From assembly GCA_963709485.1 (NCBI GenBank), contig CAVPWE010000003.1, positions 62,001-126,000 on the forward strand: DNA of 64,000 nucleotides, given 5' to 3'. Below are positions 35,279-45,315 of the stretch, piece by piece. Every line of letters starts with the position of its first letter. The first letter of the stretch is position 1. Made by a program: the position numbers and the translations under genes. The DNA comes from JAXDBM01 sp963709485. Lineage in GTDB: Bacteria > Desulfobacterota > Syntrophia > Syntrophales > Fen-1087. The notes beneath the pieces are model-generated. The model searched no databases and was not told the origin of the DNA. It saw only the letters and a program-made list of their open reading frames with translations.

Positions 35279-38200
35279 CTATTGCTGACCTGCAACATTA
35301 GGATCGAAGCCGCCGGGTGTCGTACTGCCTCCCGGGCGTGTCGCACCGCCCATACTTCCGAAACCCGGAGCTGTGGTGATCGCCGTCCGGAACCGGCCGC
35401 TCAACGTTTCCCCGCTCATCGCCCACCGGGATCGGCCCGCTGTGCTCGCTCTGATCTGCATCCGGGTTGGGGGTTATGTAGGGATCCGTCTTGGACTTCA
35501 TGATATCCATGGTATTCACGTCCGACATTTTCAGGCCGGTACGACGTTGGCCACCACCCTCCCCACCGCGCCCGCCATCCACGGGTTTGATCTTCTGAGA
35601 CTCTTCCACCGCCTTCGCCCTCTCCTCGGCACTCATGCCACGGCGGCGATAGAGGCTGTCATCATCCGGATTATACATGCCGGATTGTCCTTCTTCTTCA
35701 CCGGTGCCCTGCGTTCCTCCGGTCGAGGTCGTCGATCCGCTGCTGCTTGTGCCCGATCCGGTACTGCCGCTGGATGAAGTGAACCGCTTTCTCCTGAACC
35801 CTTACTCCCGCTACTATAAATTGTGCCCTCAGTACCTTCTTCATTCTCATTCCCCACCCAGTAGCCGCCTGTGGGTGGCGGATTACCATCGCTATCGGCA
35901 GCAACTGTCAGTGAGCTTTTACCGCTGGCATCTTCATAGTTACCGGTCTCGTTGTTGTAAGTCAAGGTCGCTGACTGTGTGCTGGTCACATTACCATTAT
36001 CATCGATCCCGGTGGCGGTGGCGTTTATGGTTCCGTCTTGGTTTTGTGTTATTTCTAAATAAGTATTGCTTGTTGCGGTGCCAGATCCTTGTGATGCATT
36101 CCCAACTCCGCTCCCTCCTCCCGGTGCTGGGGTATGCCGCCGGGGCCGGAGCCAGTACCACCAGAGCCAGAACCTGATCCGCCGGAACTTGAACCACCGG
36201 AACCGGAGCCTGACCCGCTGATGCCGGTCCCCGGCGTGGTAGAAGTTCCGCTGCTACTTTGCCCTTGCCCGCCGCCTGCCTGGCCGGCAGTGCCAATGCC
36301 GGTCCCTGTAGTCAGGGTGTCCAGCAGGCCCGCCCCCCGGCCGCCCCCGAGTGCACCGCCCTGTCCTCCGGATCCACCGCTTCCGACACCCGGTACGCCG
36401 GGTATGCCGGTTCCGCCACTGCCGCCGGTTCCGCCACCTGCAGCAGCGCCAATCCCGAACCCTGTATTCATGACATCTACCAGGCTCCCCGGCCGGCCAC
36501 TCCCACTCCCGGGCACACCACCGGGTACACCGCCGGGCACACCGCCGGGCCCGGTTCCGCCACTGAGGCCACCCGGACCGGTAGGTAAGCCGGGCAAACC
36601 GCTGCTACCGCTGCCAGGGCCGCCGGGCAAACCGTCTCCCGGCAACCCGCCCCGGTCGATTCCCGGCTTGGCGCCGGGCTGCCACTTCTTCAACAACTCC
36701 TCCAGGGTAATGCCGCCGTTCCGCTGCCGATTCCAATCATCGATAAAACTGGGCCTTTCCTGCCGCGGCACTCCCAGACGTTCTCCATCAGCGAGCGCCT
36801 TCAGCAGGTCCTCCCTGCTCATGTTGCCGGGCCTGAGAACGCCAAATGTGTCCTTGAAAATGTCGTCGATCACCGCATCCTTGCCGCGCCTCCCCACATC
36901 GCGCCACATGTTCGGGAGTCACCCGGCCGTCGCCAACCGTTGAAGCCGCTCGTTAAAATATCCCATATATCTTTCGAGCCTCCCACAACAGCATCTGCCG
37001 GAATTTCGTAATTTTCACGCAGTATCCCGGTAATCGCGGCCTCGCTACCCTTTTCGTGGCGTGTCCGCCACGCCCCGGGCTTATTCTCCCCTGTTAAACT
37101 CTGTACGTCACGTGCGAAGCCTATAGCATCCGAGGGGTTCCCCACAGGCACGTCGTCGGGAATTTCGAAGGTCTCGCGCACCTGTTTGCCGACTGCTTCA
37201 TCGGAACCTTTCTCCTTCCGCAATCGCCATGTCTCAGGCGTCAGTTTTCCACCCAGTAACTCAATCTGCTTTGCAAAGCCGAGGGCTTCGGCGGTCGACT
37301 TGATCGGGACGTCATCGGGAATATTGAACCTCTCGCGTATATCTTTTTCCCGTTGTGCCGCCGTTTCTCCCTGCTGACCCGCCCCCGTTGTTTCGGGCGA
37401 CTGTTCCTTCCCCTCGGAGTGCCTTTTTCGGTCCCGCTCCAACAATGCCGGATGCCGCACTGGCTGCCGCCGAGGCTTCTATGGCCGCGGCCGCTGCCGT
37501 TTTTCCGGCTTTTCCGCCTGACGCGGTCCCGCCAGCACCCGTTGCCTGCTCCGAGGCGGCCGCGCCGCCTTCACCACTTTTTCCATCTGATGCACCAGTC
37601 GCTTTCTGGCTCGCGTCATCCGACTGGACGTTCCCCGATATCGTGCCGCCCTTACCGTACTTTTCTTTTAGAAGTCGCAGGCGTTCACTGCTGTCGACAG
37701 CAGGAGGCGGTGCACTGCCCGAAACCGCCGGTGCCGCCTCTGAACCAGGTGCCACCCCTTTGCCACCTATCGATGACGGAACCACAAGTGCACCGGGTGT
37801 CTTGACGCCTTGTTCCTGTCCACCAGATCCTGTACCAACCGACACCGGAAACAGCGGAACGCTGCCGCTGCGCGGCGTAGCCGTCACCGAACCCGGCTGC
37901 CCTATGGGGGTGCCACTGCCCACCGGCCCGCTTCGTGGCGGGTCATAGTCCGGTATCACATACGCACCGGAGGGCGTCTTGATGCCTTGTCCCTGCACGG
38001 CGGTACCCACGCCGATTGTTTTCGACGGCACACTCACTGCCGGAGGTGTGTAGGAGGGTTTCACAAATGGACTGGTGGGTTGTTTATACCCCTGTACCTG
38101 TGCGGCGGTACCCACTCCGGCTGCTGTTGACGGCGCACTCGTTGCCGGAGGTGTGTAGGAGGGTGTCACAGGAAGCGTGGCTGTCTTCCTGATACTGGTC

Positions 38201-38559
38201 GATGGTTTGGGGGTAACATTTGTCGCGGTTGCCGCAGAGGGCTTCTTGACACTCTTAGTTACCGGAGGTGTGTAAGAGGGTGTCGCAGGAAGCGCAGAGG
38301 TCTTCTTGGTGCTGGTCGATGGTTTCGGGGTAACACTTGTCGTGGTTGCCGCAGCCGGCTTTTTCTTGACAGCCTTGGCTGCCGGAAGTTTCTTCACCGT
38401 GGTGGAAGTGGGCGCCGGTGCGCCGGAGGTATCCGTGCCAATGGCCGTCTTTTCCTGCTCCGACAGCGGGGCAGTCTTCTGGGCCATCGCATAGCTCCCG
38501 ATTCCAAAAATGTTACCGATTAAAAAAGACAGGAACAGATAGCGGATAATTGTTTTCAT
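35279..38559 (-). CDS. Large exported repeat protein, Pro/Thr/Ser- and Gly-rich (five frame breaks)
   Basis: About 1,090 residues reconstructed from six consecutive frames. ATG 38559 has GGAGG five bases upstream and overlaps the preceding stop (ATGA). A signal peptide (MKTIIRYLFLSFLIGNIFG, ending YAMAQ) precedes Lys/Pro/Thr repeats (KKTSALPATPSYTPP, VGTAAQVQG, VGTAVQGQG), an Ala/Gly segment, then tandem ~52-residue repeats centred on F-x-IPDDVP, GFA and WR-x-R-x-EKGS, then a long Gly/Ser/Pro stretch and a tail with YLEITQNQDGTINATATG and GMSAEERAKAVEES. Breaks fall near 37430, 36920, 36110, 35800 and 35400. One repeat spans the 36920 break, which shows the frames belong together. No known family; an extracellular fibre or matrix protein is plausible. 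Confidence 0.6.
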
Positions 38560-38885
38560 GGCTGCCTCCATAGATCTGCCAAGAGCAAGAATTGGCTTTG
38601 CCCCGGACCAAACCGGGTGGTTAGAAAACAGTTCACCACAAAGGGAGCTGGATGACCGTTGATGGGTCCCTCAGCAGTATGGGGCGCCATGCCAACGATA
38701 TTCAGAACGAAGGCAACCTCATCGCCGGCCTTATGTTTTTCAGGTAAAAACGTCAGAGTTGCGACATTCAGGTTGGGCAGTGGACCGAGGGGTGATTGCC
38801 CGGAAACAACCCCCGTGCGTCTGGTCGAGACGAGGGAAACAAGCAAGAAGGATCCCGTTGTAAAATAACTTCGATCCTTTTTCAT
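38556..38885 (-). CDS. Small exported protein, first gene of the repeat-protein operon
   Basis: 109 residues from ATG 38885 with GGAGG four bases upstream. The stop TGA (38558-38556) overlaps the start of the next gene as ATGA, which supports the frame. A weak signal-like stretch (SYFTTGSFLLVSLVS) is followed by NLNVATLTFLPEKHKAGDE, VAFVLNIVGMAPHTAEGP and a hydrophobic end. The middle reads like a beta-strand-rich domain. Its leader, ATGGAGGC..., resembles that of the next gene, as if duplicated. No family recognised; the C-terminus could be altered by a frame error. Confidence 0.5.
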   Translation of the reverse strand: MKKDRSYFTTGSFLLVSLVSTRRTGVVSGQSPLGPLPNLNVATLTFLPEKHKAGDEVAFVLNIVGMAPHTAEGPINGHPAPFVVNCFLTTRFGPGQSQFLLLADLWRQP

Positions 38886-39344
38886 AACGGCCTCCACAGT
38901 TTCCCAGGAGGTATGCCTGTCAATTAAGTTAGGTCTCGTATGATGAAAGTTTTCAGATCATTTGCGGCAATTCCGGAAGGATAAAAGCTCCACCCGCAAT
39001 TGGTGAAAAAAACCCCCAAGTTACTTCGTAATGAAAGAAACGCTTGTTTGTCAATATAATTTTGCCCACTGCGATGATAAATTGAGTTATTTCTATTGTC
39101 TATATGGTCGGTGGATTTCCAGGGGAGCTTCTTATTTGAGGGAATGTGCTAATCTGGAACTTGTCAATTGACGGATTTAAAAGAATGTGCAAAATTCAAA
39201 CATCCAATTGATCAGATATGCCTCTACCGCCGTATAAATTTGAGGCGAGCGGAGAATGCAGGCATCAACCTGAATATTGCAAGAAGCCGGTTATTTTGAC
39301 CTGATGCAATTCATGGGCGACAAGCACCATGAAGAAGAGATTCG
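38886..39344. other. Intergenic region before the phosphotransbutyrylase gene
   Basis: AT-rich, no gene supported. It should hold the divergent promoters of the repeat-protein operon and of the acyltransferase gene. A 10-bp palindrome GTCAATTGAC lies at 39163-39172; its significance is unclear. Confidence 0.35.
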
Positions 39345-40268
39345 ATGATTCGAGATTTCAGAACGCTGATTCATAAAGCTTCCGCTTCGGGCCCGAAACG
39401 GGTGGCTGTTATCGCGCCCCATGAGGCTTCGTCGCTTGCCGCGATCAGCGAAGCCCAGGATAAAGGCCTGGCCAAAGGCATTCTGATCGGCCATCAGAAC
39501 CTGATCGAAGATCTTTTGAAAAGTCTTAAGCTTTCTTCGGCAGCCTTTGAATTTCATCACGAAAAGGATATCGACCGGGCGGCGGAATATGGCATCGCGC
39601 TCGCCGTTTCGGGAGAAGCGGATCTTTTGCTGAAAGGCAATGTATCCACCAACAGCCTTCTTGCGGCGGCACTGCGCGGCACGCAGAGCCTGAGGACGGG
39701 AAGTCTGCTGAGCGACGTGTTCATCTTCGAGGACATTCGGGAAGGGCAAAAACGCATCACGATTGCCTCCGATGGCGGCGTCAATGTGGCGCCGGATCTG
39801 AAGCAAAAGATCAGCATCATCCGCAATGCCGTCACCGTCGCCCATGCTCTGGGGATAAAGGTTCCCAAAGTGGCCATCCTGTCCGGTGTGGAGAAGGTGC
39901 AGCCGGAAGTGCGGTCCACCGTGGACGCCCTTGCCCTGTCCAAAATCTGTTCCTATGGCGATATACCGGACTGCATCGTTGACGGTCCCTTTGCGCTGGA
40001 CAATGCCGTTTCTCTGGAGGCGGCAAAAATCAAAAAGGTGGAATCGCCGGTCGCGGGCGCTGCCGACATCCTCATCATGCCGGATCTGGAATCGGGCAAT
40101 ATCTTCGGGAAAGCCCTTGTCTATTACGGGGGAAAACACCTGGCCCACGTGATTGTCGGCGCCCGGGTCCCGATCCTGATCAGCTCCCGTTCAGACCCGC
40201 CCGAAGCAAGGCTGGCATCCATTGCCCTGGGCATCCTGGTTGCGTCGTTCAATCGTTCGAAAGATTGA
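39345..40268 (+). CDS. ptb: Phosphate acetyl/butyryltransferase
   Basis: 307 residues, normal length for phosphotransbutyrylase. The PTA_PTB fold is marked by VAVIAPHEASSLAAISEA, DLLLKGNVSTNSLL, DGGVNVAPDLKQKISII, VPKVAILSGVEKVQPEVRS, ADILIMPDLESGNIFGKAL and GARVPILISSRSD. It exchanges CoA and phosphate on acetyl-, butyryl- or branched acyl groups, linking acyl-CoA to ATP through a kinase that is not in the window. An ACT-domain gene follows by 26 bases. Which acyl chain is used cannot be told. Confidence 0.9.
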   Translation: MIRDFRTLIHKASASGPKRVAVIAPHEASSLAAISEAQDKGLAKGILIGHQNLIEDLLKSLKLSSAAFEFHHEKDIDRAAEYGIALAVSGEADLLLKGNVSTNSLLAAALRGTQSLRTGSLLSDVFIFEDIREGQKRITIASDGGVNVAPDLKQKISIIRNAVTVAHALGIKVPKVAILSGVEKVQPEVRSTVDALALSKICSYGDIPDCIVDGPFALDNAVSLEAAKIKKVESPVAGAADILIMPDLESGNIFGKALVYYGGKHLAHVIVGARVPILISSRSDPPEARLASIALGILVASFNRSKD

Positions 40269-40294
40269 AAAAGGACCTTGGAAAAGGCGTTCCA

Positions 40295-40726
40295 ATGAGA
40301 CTCAAGCAAATATCCGTTTTTTTGGAGAACCGGCCGGGCATTCTGGCGGCGCTGACGATGTTGTTGGGGGAACACGGCATCAATATCCGGGCACTCTCCA
40401 TTGCTGAATCGAGAGATTTCGGCGTCATCCGGATGATCGTTCCCGATCCTGCGGCAGCGGCAGCTCTGCTTGATAAAAAGGGATACAGCATACAGGTTGT
40501 TGAAGTTCTCGCTGTGGAGGTTGCCGACGAGCCGGGCGGCCTCGGGAGGGCCTTGAGGCAGTTGGCTGAGGAACATCTGAATGTCGACTATCTCTACACG
40601 TTCATGAACAAGCTGGCAGAAAATGCCGTAATCGTATTGCGGGTCGACAATCTCGATTACGCGTGCACCGTGCTGTCCAAAGGGGGATTTAAACTTTTAT
40701 CGCAGGAAGATTTCAGTCGTCTTTGA
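40295..40726 (+). CDS. Tandem ACT-domain amino-acid-binding protein
   Basis: 143 residues from ATG 40295 (GGAAAAGG upstream). Two ACT modules: residues 1-70 (QISVFLENRPGILAALTMLL, NIRALSIAESRDFGVIRMIV) and 71-143 (VVEVLAVEVADEPGGLGRAL, NVDYLYTFMNKLAENAVIVL). Such stand-alone pairs bind an amino acid and often accompany CoA ligases or keto-acid ferredoxin oxidoreductases. Position behind the phosphotransbutyrylase suggests a link between amino-acid-derived acyl-CoAs and that enzyme; this is inference. Confidence 0.85.
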   Translation: MRLKQISVFLENRPGILAALTMLLGEHGINIRALSIAESRDFGVIRMIVPDPAAAAALLDKKGYSIQVVEVLAVEVADEPGGLGRALRQLAEEHLNVDYLYTFMNKLAENAVIVLRVDNLDYACTVLSKGGFKLLSQEDFSRL

Positions 40727-40902
40727 GCAATCAGAGCGCCGGGTATGAGATGTCCGTTCAGGCGCATCGCATCAAAGCCATATTTCTTGGGGCGTTTTAT
40801 ACTCATTTTCATTGACACTCAAGGCCACCCGTCGTATATTTCATAACAATCTTGGAGTAGTTCAGAAGCCTTTGGGAGTGATGATGAAGAAGGGCGGGGG
40901 CA

Positions 40903-41235
40903 ATGATTCAGGATCATCTGGACAGGATTGAAGAGAGGCTGAGGCAGAGCAAAACGGTCAAAGAGCGCGACAGGGCCGAGCTGTTGATCCTCCTTGCGAC
41001 CCTCAGGAAGGAAATTACCGAACTTTCCCGGACTCATTATGAGCAGGCGGAAAGCATCACGGGATTTGCCGGATTGTCGACCCGCGAAGCCATACGCAGC
41101 GAAAAGAGTCCGCCCCTTCTGAATTTGTCCATCAAAGGCCTCGCCTCCTCGGTGAAGGGCTTCGAGACATCGCATCCAAGACTGGTGGAAATTGTTAACA
41201 ACCTCTGCACGATGCTTTCCAATCTGGGAATATAG
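40903..41235 (+). CDS. DUF4404 family protein
   Basis: 110 residues; ATG 40903 with GGGCGGGGGC upstream. Helical and charged: MIQDHLDRIEERLRQ, LLILLATLRKEITELS and the closing HPRLVEIVNNLCTMLSNLGI are the DUF4404 signature. Function unknown; members are small cytoplasmic proteins. The next gene, a small membrane protein, follows at 82 bases and may be co-transcribed. Confidence 0.75.
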   Translation: MIQDHLDRIEERLRQSKTVKERDRAELLILLATLRKEITELSRTHYEQAESITGFAGLSTREAIRSEKSPPLLNLSIKGLASSVKGFETSHPRLVEIVNNLCTMLSNLGI

Positions 41236-41317
41236 TGTCCCAGTTCCCGCCACCTCTTGACGATCAGCACGGCCCGAACCTCGCTTTTGCTTCATTCATG
41301 ATGAAAGGAGTGTGAAC

Positions 41318-41503
41318 ATGAGCAGGCTTTCTCTTGTGCATCTGATTGCATTGATTGTCGGGGTTGTTCTCATTTTTCTCGTCAGGAGAAAGTACCGCAA
41401 GATCAGTGCAACGGAGCTGGTGGTCGTCGTGGTTCTCTACGTGATATTCGTGCTTCTGTTCACCGAGCCGATTGTGAACCTGGTAAAAAATCTTCTGTCC
41501 TGA
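41318..41503 (+). CDS. Small two-span membrane protein
   Basis: 61 residues from ATG 41318, with AAAGGAG seven bases upstream (GTG 41312 is less likely). Two hydrophobic segments (LVHLIALIVGVVLIFLV and ELVVVVVLYVIFVLLF) are separated by a basic loop RRKYRKIS. No family recognised. Confidence 0.65.
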   Translation: MSRLSLVHLIALIVGVVLIFLVRRKYRKISATELVVVVVLYVIFVLLFTEPIVNLVKNLLS

Positions 41504-41582
41504 TCGGGCCGGATTGTCACACCTCCCCCGGGGAGTGGTTCAGCGTGTTCTGTTCATTGATTCTCCGCTACCCGGCTGACCT

Positions 41583-42587
41583 TCAATCGGCGATGCGGAC
41601 GCGATCGCGGCCCTCCTTTTTGGCTTCCTTAACGGCAGTCTTGGCGGACTGGAGAAGATCCCCGGCCGTTTCGCCGTGGTCCGGCATGGCGGCCACGCCG
41701 ATGGAAAGGGTGACGCGCCGCATCTGCTTGTGGTCGTCGCGGGCGGCATGGTCCTTCAATATCTCCCTGAGGTTCTCGGCGCGTCTTCGGGCGGCGGTCA
41801 GCGACGCACCGGGCAGGATGAGAACGAACTCATCGGCACCCCAGCGGCAGGCCATTTCGTTCCCCCCGATGTGCCCGCCGAGAAAGCGCCCCAGGTCCTT
41901 GATGATCGCTTCGCCCGTCTCGATGCCGTAGGTCTGGTTGATCTGCCCGAGGCGGTCGATATCCATGAACACCACCCCCACCGGCTTGGATTCCCGCAGG
42001 GCCTTTTTCAGTTCGCGGGCCAGCACTTCCTCGAGGTAGCGGCGGTTGATCAGCCCCGTCAGCGGATCCGCCATGGACTGGCTGCTCAACTGTTCCCGAA
42101 ACTGGAGGTTCCGCAGGGAAAGGCTGATCTGCCGGGCTGCCAGCAGGGCCAGTTGCTCGTTTGCGCCCAGTTCCCTCGAGGTCAGGGAGGCCATTTCTCC
42201 GGCAGGAGAGGCAAACCGGATGTGGATGAGGCCGAGCCATTCGCCATAGACATTCATGGGGACACAGATCGAAGCCCGGTTGTCCTTTTCCCCCTCAGTG
42301 TGGGGGCAGGGGAGTCCGCCCTCCGCGCCGGTTACGAGGTGCGGGCGGTTCCTGCGGACGGCGAAGCAGTCGTCGGCCGAAAACACGGTTTTTCCCGGCG
42401 CTTCGCCCCATGACGCCGCGGCTTCGAGAAGGTTTCCGGCGGCATCACACCGGTAATAGACGCCGGCGGGAAAGAGTGGCGGCATCTCCCGGGAGATCAC
42501 CCGGTATGCCTCTTCCAGGCTGAAAGAGGTGCACAGGAGATCGCCCAGTTCAATCAGCCTACTGATCCTGCGTTTTGTCAGTGCCAT
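41583..42587 (-). CDS. GAF-GGDEF protein with degenerate active-site motif
   Basis: 334 residues. Residues ~1-165 form a GAF-like sensor (FAVRRNRPHLVTGAEG, ASICVPMNVYGEWLGLIHI). The GGDEF domain follows: DPLTGLINRRYLEEVL, VGVVFMDIDRLGQINQ, then CRWGADEFVLILPG, where the signature is GADEF rather than GG(D/E)EF, and VTLSIGVAAMPDHG. No RxxD inhibitory site precedes the signature. Diguanylate cyclases make cyclic di-GMP; the Gly-to-Ala change may weaken or abolish that. Its start overlaps the phosphoesterase gene by 29 bases, so the two are coupled. Confidence 0.88.
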   Translation of the reverse strand: MALTKRRISRLIELGDLLCTSFSLEEAYRVISREMPPLFPAGVYYRCDAAGNLLEAAASWGEAPGKTVFSADDCFAVRRNRPHLVTGAEGGLPCPHTEGEKDNRASICVPMNVYGEWLGLIHIRFASPAGEMASLTSRELGANEQLALLAARQISLSLRNLQFREQLSSQSMADPLTGLINRRYLEEVLARELKKALRESKPVGVVFMDIDRLGQINQTYGIETGEAIIKDLGRFLGGHIGGNEMACRWGADEFVLILPGASLTAARRRAENLREILKDHAARDDHKQMRRVTLSIGVAAMPDHGETAGDLLQSAKTAVKEAKKEGRDRVRIAD

Positions 42588-44241
42588 GGAGCAACTCCCC
42601 GATCTTCCGCTTGAAGGCCGCGGGGGCCGTGATGCCCAGTTCCCGCAGGCGGGCTTCGAAGATCTTCATTGTTTCCACGCGGCCGGCGAGGTTTCGGAAT
42701 ATTTCCAGGTAAGACCAGCCGGTCCCCTCGATCTCGCCGCGGAACGAGCGGTCCGCATCGAGCCTTTCTTCCACGCAGGCCGCATCGCCTTCCCGCAGGG
42801 GGCGGCCGATGGCCCGGTATGCCGCGAAGCGCTGGGTGACATCGCACTCATAATCTTTCCGCTGCAGGCTCCGGAGCACCCGGTCAAGGTCGATCCAGTC
42901 CGTGATTCGAATGTGCGGGAAGGCTGTGAGGCCGGCCTGCATCGCTGCCAGTACATCCGGGCGCCCGGAACTTCCACTTTCTTTCCTTAGCGGGTCCTGC
43001 CCCTCCGGACTGAAATCCCCCAACCTCACGTGGAGAACCAGCTCCATCGTGGCGGAAGGCGTTTTTTCCCCTTCCAGAAGATCCACGGCCACCGTCGCAC
43101 CGCATTGCTCCTCCGCCCGGATCGCAACCCGCTCGATCTCCTCAGCGGCGGAACGGACCTTCTCCTCCGACCCGCCGCCGGGGAAAAACCACCGCATTTC
43201 ACGCTTCAGCATGTCCCCGGGGATCCACTTTCCCGTCCCTTCGACAGGGTCATGGCTTTTCCCCCTCAGCAGGGCGCCGAAGCGCTCCGGGTCCAGCACG
43301 TGCTTGTCCCATCGTTTTTTCCGGAGGCTGTAGGCCACCACGTCATGAACCCGGTCGCGGACCAGCTTGCCCAGGCTGATCCCGACAATCTGCCGGTTCC
43401 GGGTGTCGATGCTGTAGAAAAACCCTCCTTCCGCCACCTGACCCCCCGGCTGGGTCACTTCCCCGAAGTTCGACGGGTTCAGGTAAATCGTCCCGTCGAT
43501 CTCTTCGAATCCCCACTGGTCGTGTATGTGTCCGGTAAGGCACAGGGGCACCCGGTACTCTTCACAGAACCTTCGCAGTTCAGGCGAACCGCTTTCCCCC
43601 ATGGGGGAGACATGGTCGTGGATCCCCTGGGCAGGCTTGTGGGTGACGATGATGTCCGGCCGGGTCTCGGCGAAGAAACGGGTCATCTCGCTCATTCCCC
43701 GGTCGGCATTGTAGGGGACGGCATAGCGCTGGGGGATTCCGGGGGTGGCCACGTCCGCCCCTCCGTAGCCCGCAATCCTCATGTCCGCCACGTGGTGCCA
43801 GTGACGGTGAAGGTCTCTGCCGTGGAGTGAGGTGTACTGCAGGTCCATGTCGTAGTTGCCGGGCAGGCAGAATATCTGTGAGGCGCCTTTCAGGAAGAGG
43901 ATGCTTTCCAGGACTTTGTACTTTTGCTGGAGGACACGCCGGGCCCGGATGGTTGCGTCCCGGTATTCCCCTGCCCGCTCCGGAATATCGCCGGACAGGT
44001 CCGTGCGTTTCGAGAGGTCTTCGATAAAATCGTCCATGTCCGCATGATCCGTTCCCATGCGGTCGTAGAGGCCGGAAAAGTACGTCTGCAGCGCCCGGTA
44101 CCGTGCCGACATCTCTTCCGTGTAGAAAGGCCGGTCGATCAGGTCGCCGGCGATGATATAGGCCTGGGCATCGGTCAGAGACAGAAGCTTCTTGACCTGT
44201 GCAAAAGCGCCGTGGATGTCGGCAAGGTAGATGATCTTCAT
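42559..44241 (-). CDS. Metallophosphoesterase with long C-terminal extension
   Basis: 560 residues. The calcineurin-like metal motifs are present: YLADIHG (DxH), IIAGDLIDRP (GDxxDR), CLPGNYDMD (GNxD, with Tyr in place of the usual His/Asn neighbour), IIVTHKPAQG and LTGHIHDQWGFE (GHxH). They occupy residues 1-~290. The remaining ~270 residues are charged and not recognised (SEEKVRSAAEEIERVAIRA, DYECDVTQRFAAYRA). It probably hydrolyses a phosphoester; the substrate is unknown. Overlap with the GAF-GGDEF gene suggests a joint signalling role. Confidence 0.82.
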   Translation of the reverse strand: MKIIYLADIHGAFAQVKKLLSLTDAQAYIIAGDLIDRPFYTEEMSARYRALQTYFSGLYDRMGTDHADMDDFIEDLSKRTDLSGDIPERAGEYRDATIRARRVLQQKYKVLESILFLKGASQIFCLPGNYDMDLQYTSLHGRDLHRHWHHVADMRIAGYGGADVATPGIPQRYAVPYNADRGMSEMTRFFAETRPDIIVTHKPAQGIHDHVSPMGESGSPELRRFCEEYRVPLCLTGHIHDQWGFEEIDGTIYLNPSNFGEVTQPGGQVAEGGFFYSIDTRNRQIVGISLGKLVRDRVHDVVAYSLRKKRWDKHVLDPERFGALLRGKSHDPVEGTGKWIPGDMLKREMRWFFPGGGSEEKVRSAAEEIERVAIRAEEQCGATVAVDLLEGEKTPSATMELVLHVRLGDFSPEGQDPLRKESGSSGRPDVLAAMQAGLTAFPHIRITDWIDLDRVLRSLQRKDYECDVTQRFAAYRAIGRPLREGDAACVEERLDADRSFRGEIEGTGWSYLEIFRNLAGRVETMKIFEARLRELGITAPAAFKRKIGELLHGTDKTQDQ

Positions 44242-44437
44242 GGGAAAGCCGCCATGGACAGCCGGACGGGCGTTGCCGGAGCCTGCCCGTTCAAACGATC
44301 GCTGTTGCCCCCGAGTCGCATCCTGTCTGGATCATGAATCCTCTGATTTTCTCCCGATCGGGAGGACTATGCCTGCAACCATATTCTCCATAAAGAAAAA
44401 ATATTGCAACTTATTTTGCAGTCATTGATTACGAATA

Positions 44438-45257
44438 TCACCCCAGCGCCACATCGAGGATCATCATTACCGTAAAACCCGTCATGGTCGCCATGGTCGC
44501 CAGATCGATGTTCGCCTCATTCCGCTGGGATTCGGGGATCAGCTCCTCCACCACGACAAAGATCATGGCGCCCGCCGCGAAGCACAGGGCGTATGGCAGG
44601 ATGCGTCTGCATGTGCAGTACGAATGCCGCCCCGATCACTCCGGCAACGGGTTCGACCATGCCGGAGGCCTGCCCCATGAGGAAGCTCTTCATCCTCCCC
44701 ATGCCCTCCCTTCTCAACGGCAGCGATACCGCTGCCCCCTCGGGGAAATTCTGAAGGCCGATTCCGATCGCCAGCGCAATGGCCCCGCCGAGGCCGACGG
44801 CGGGCAGGTGCGTCGCCACGGCCCCGAAGGCGACTCCGACTGCGAGGCCCTCGGGAATGTTGTGCAGCGTGATTGCAAGAACCAGTAGCGTGCTTTTCCG
44901 CCAGGACGTCTTGATCCCCTCGCTTTTCTCCATGTCCATGCCGGGGTGAAGATGCGGCAGCAGCCGGTCGGCCACTCTCATGAAAATCCCGCCGCCCATG
45001 AAACCGATTACAGCCGTCAGCCAGGGGATGTGCCCCGTTTCCTGCGCCATTTCGATTCCCGGCGAAAGGAGCGACCAGAAGCTCGCGGCGATCATGACGC
45101 CGGCCGCGAAACCGAGCATGGCGTCCATGACGCGGGGGTTGACCGTTTTAACAAAAAAGACGAGGGACGCCCCCGCCGCAGTCACGGACCAGGTGAAGAT
45201 CGTGGCCATGAGCGCCTGCGTCATGGGACTGTAATGCTGCATGAAATCGATCATCAT
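44438..45257 (-). CDS. ZIP-family metal transporter (frameshifted)
   Basis: About 272 residues joined. ZIP transmembrane motifs appear: LVFFVKTVNPRVMDAMLGF, a His-bearing loop LLPHLHPGMDM, the metal-site helix LVLAITLHNIPEGLAVGVAF (HNxPEG), and ALAIGIGLQNFPEGAAVSL. The frame breaks near 44608: the first frame runs into a non-conserved tail, while the other reads ILPYALCFAAGAMIFVVVEE and LIPESQRNEA, ending ILDVALG at 44438. One lost base explains it. It should import zinc, iron or another divalent ion through the inner membrane. Confidence 0.85.
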
Positions 45258-45315
45258 TTGCCGCGTGTTCGTTCTTGCCGACTATTCCGCTTTCTTTCAG
45301 GCAATGCTTGACGTT

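Noticed and set aside
36134..36943. Proline-rich 269-residue frame on the plus strand
   Set aside because: It is the complement of Gly-rich codons of the repeat protein on the minus strand; the minus strand has the operon context, signal peptide and repeats.
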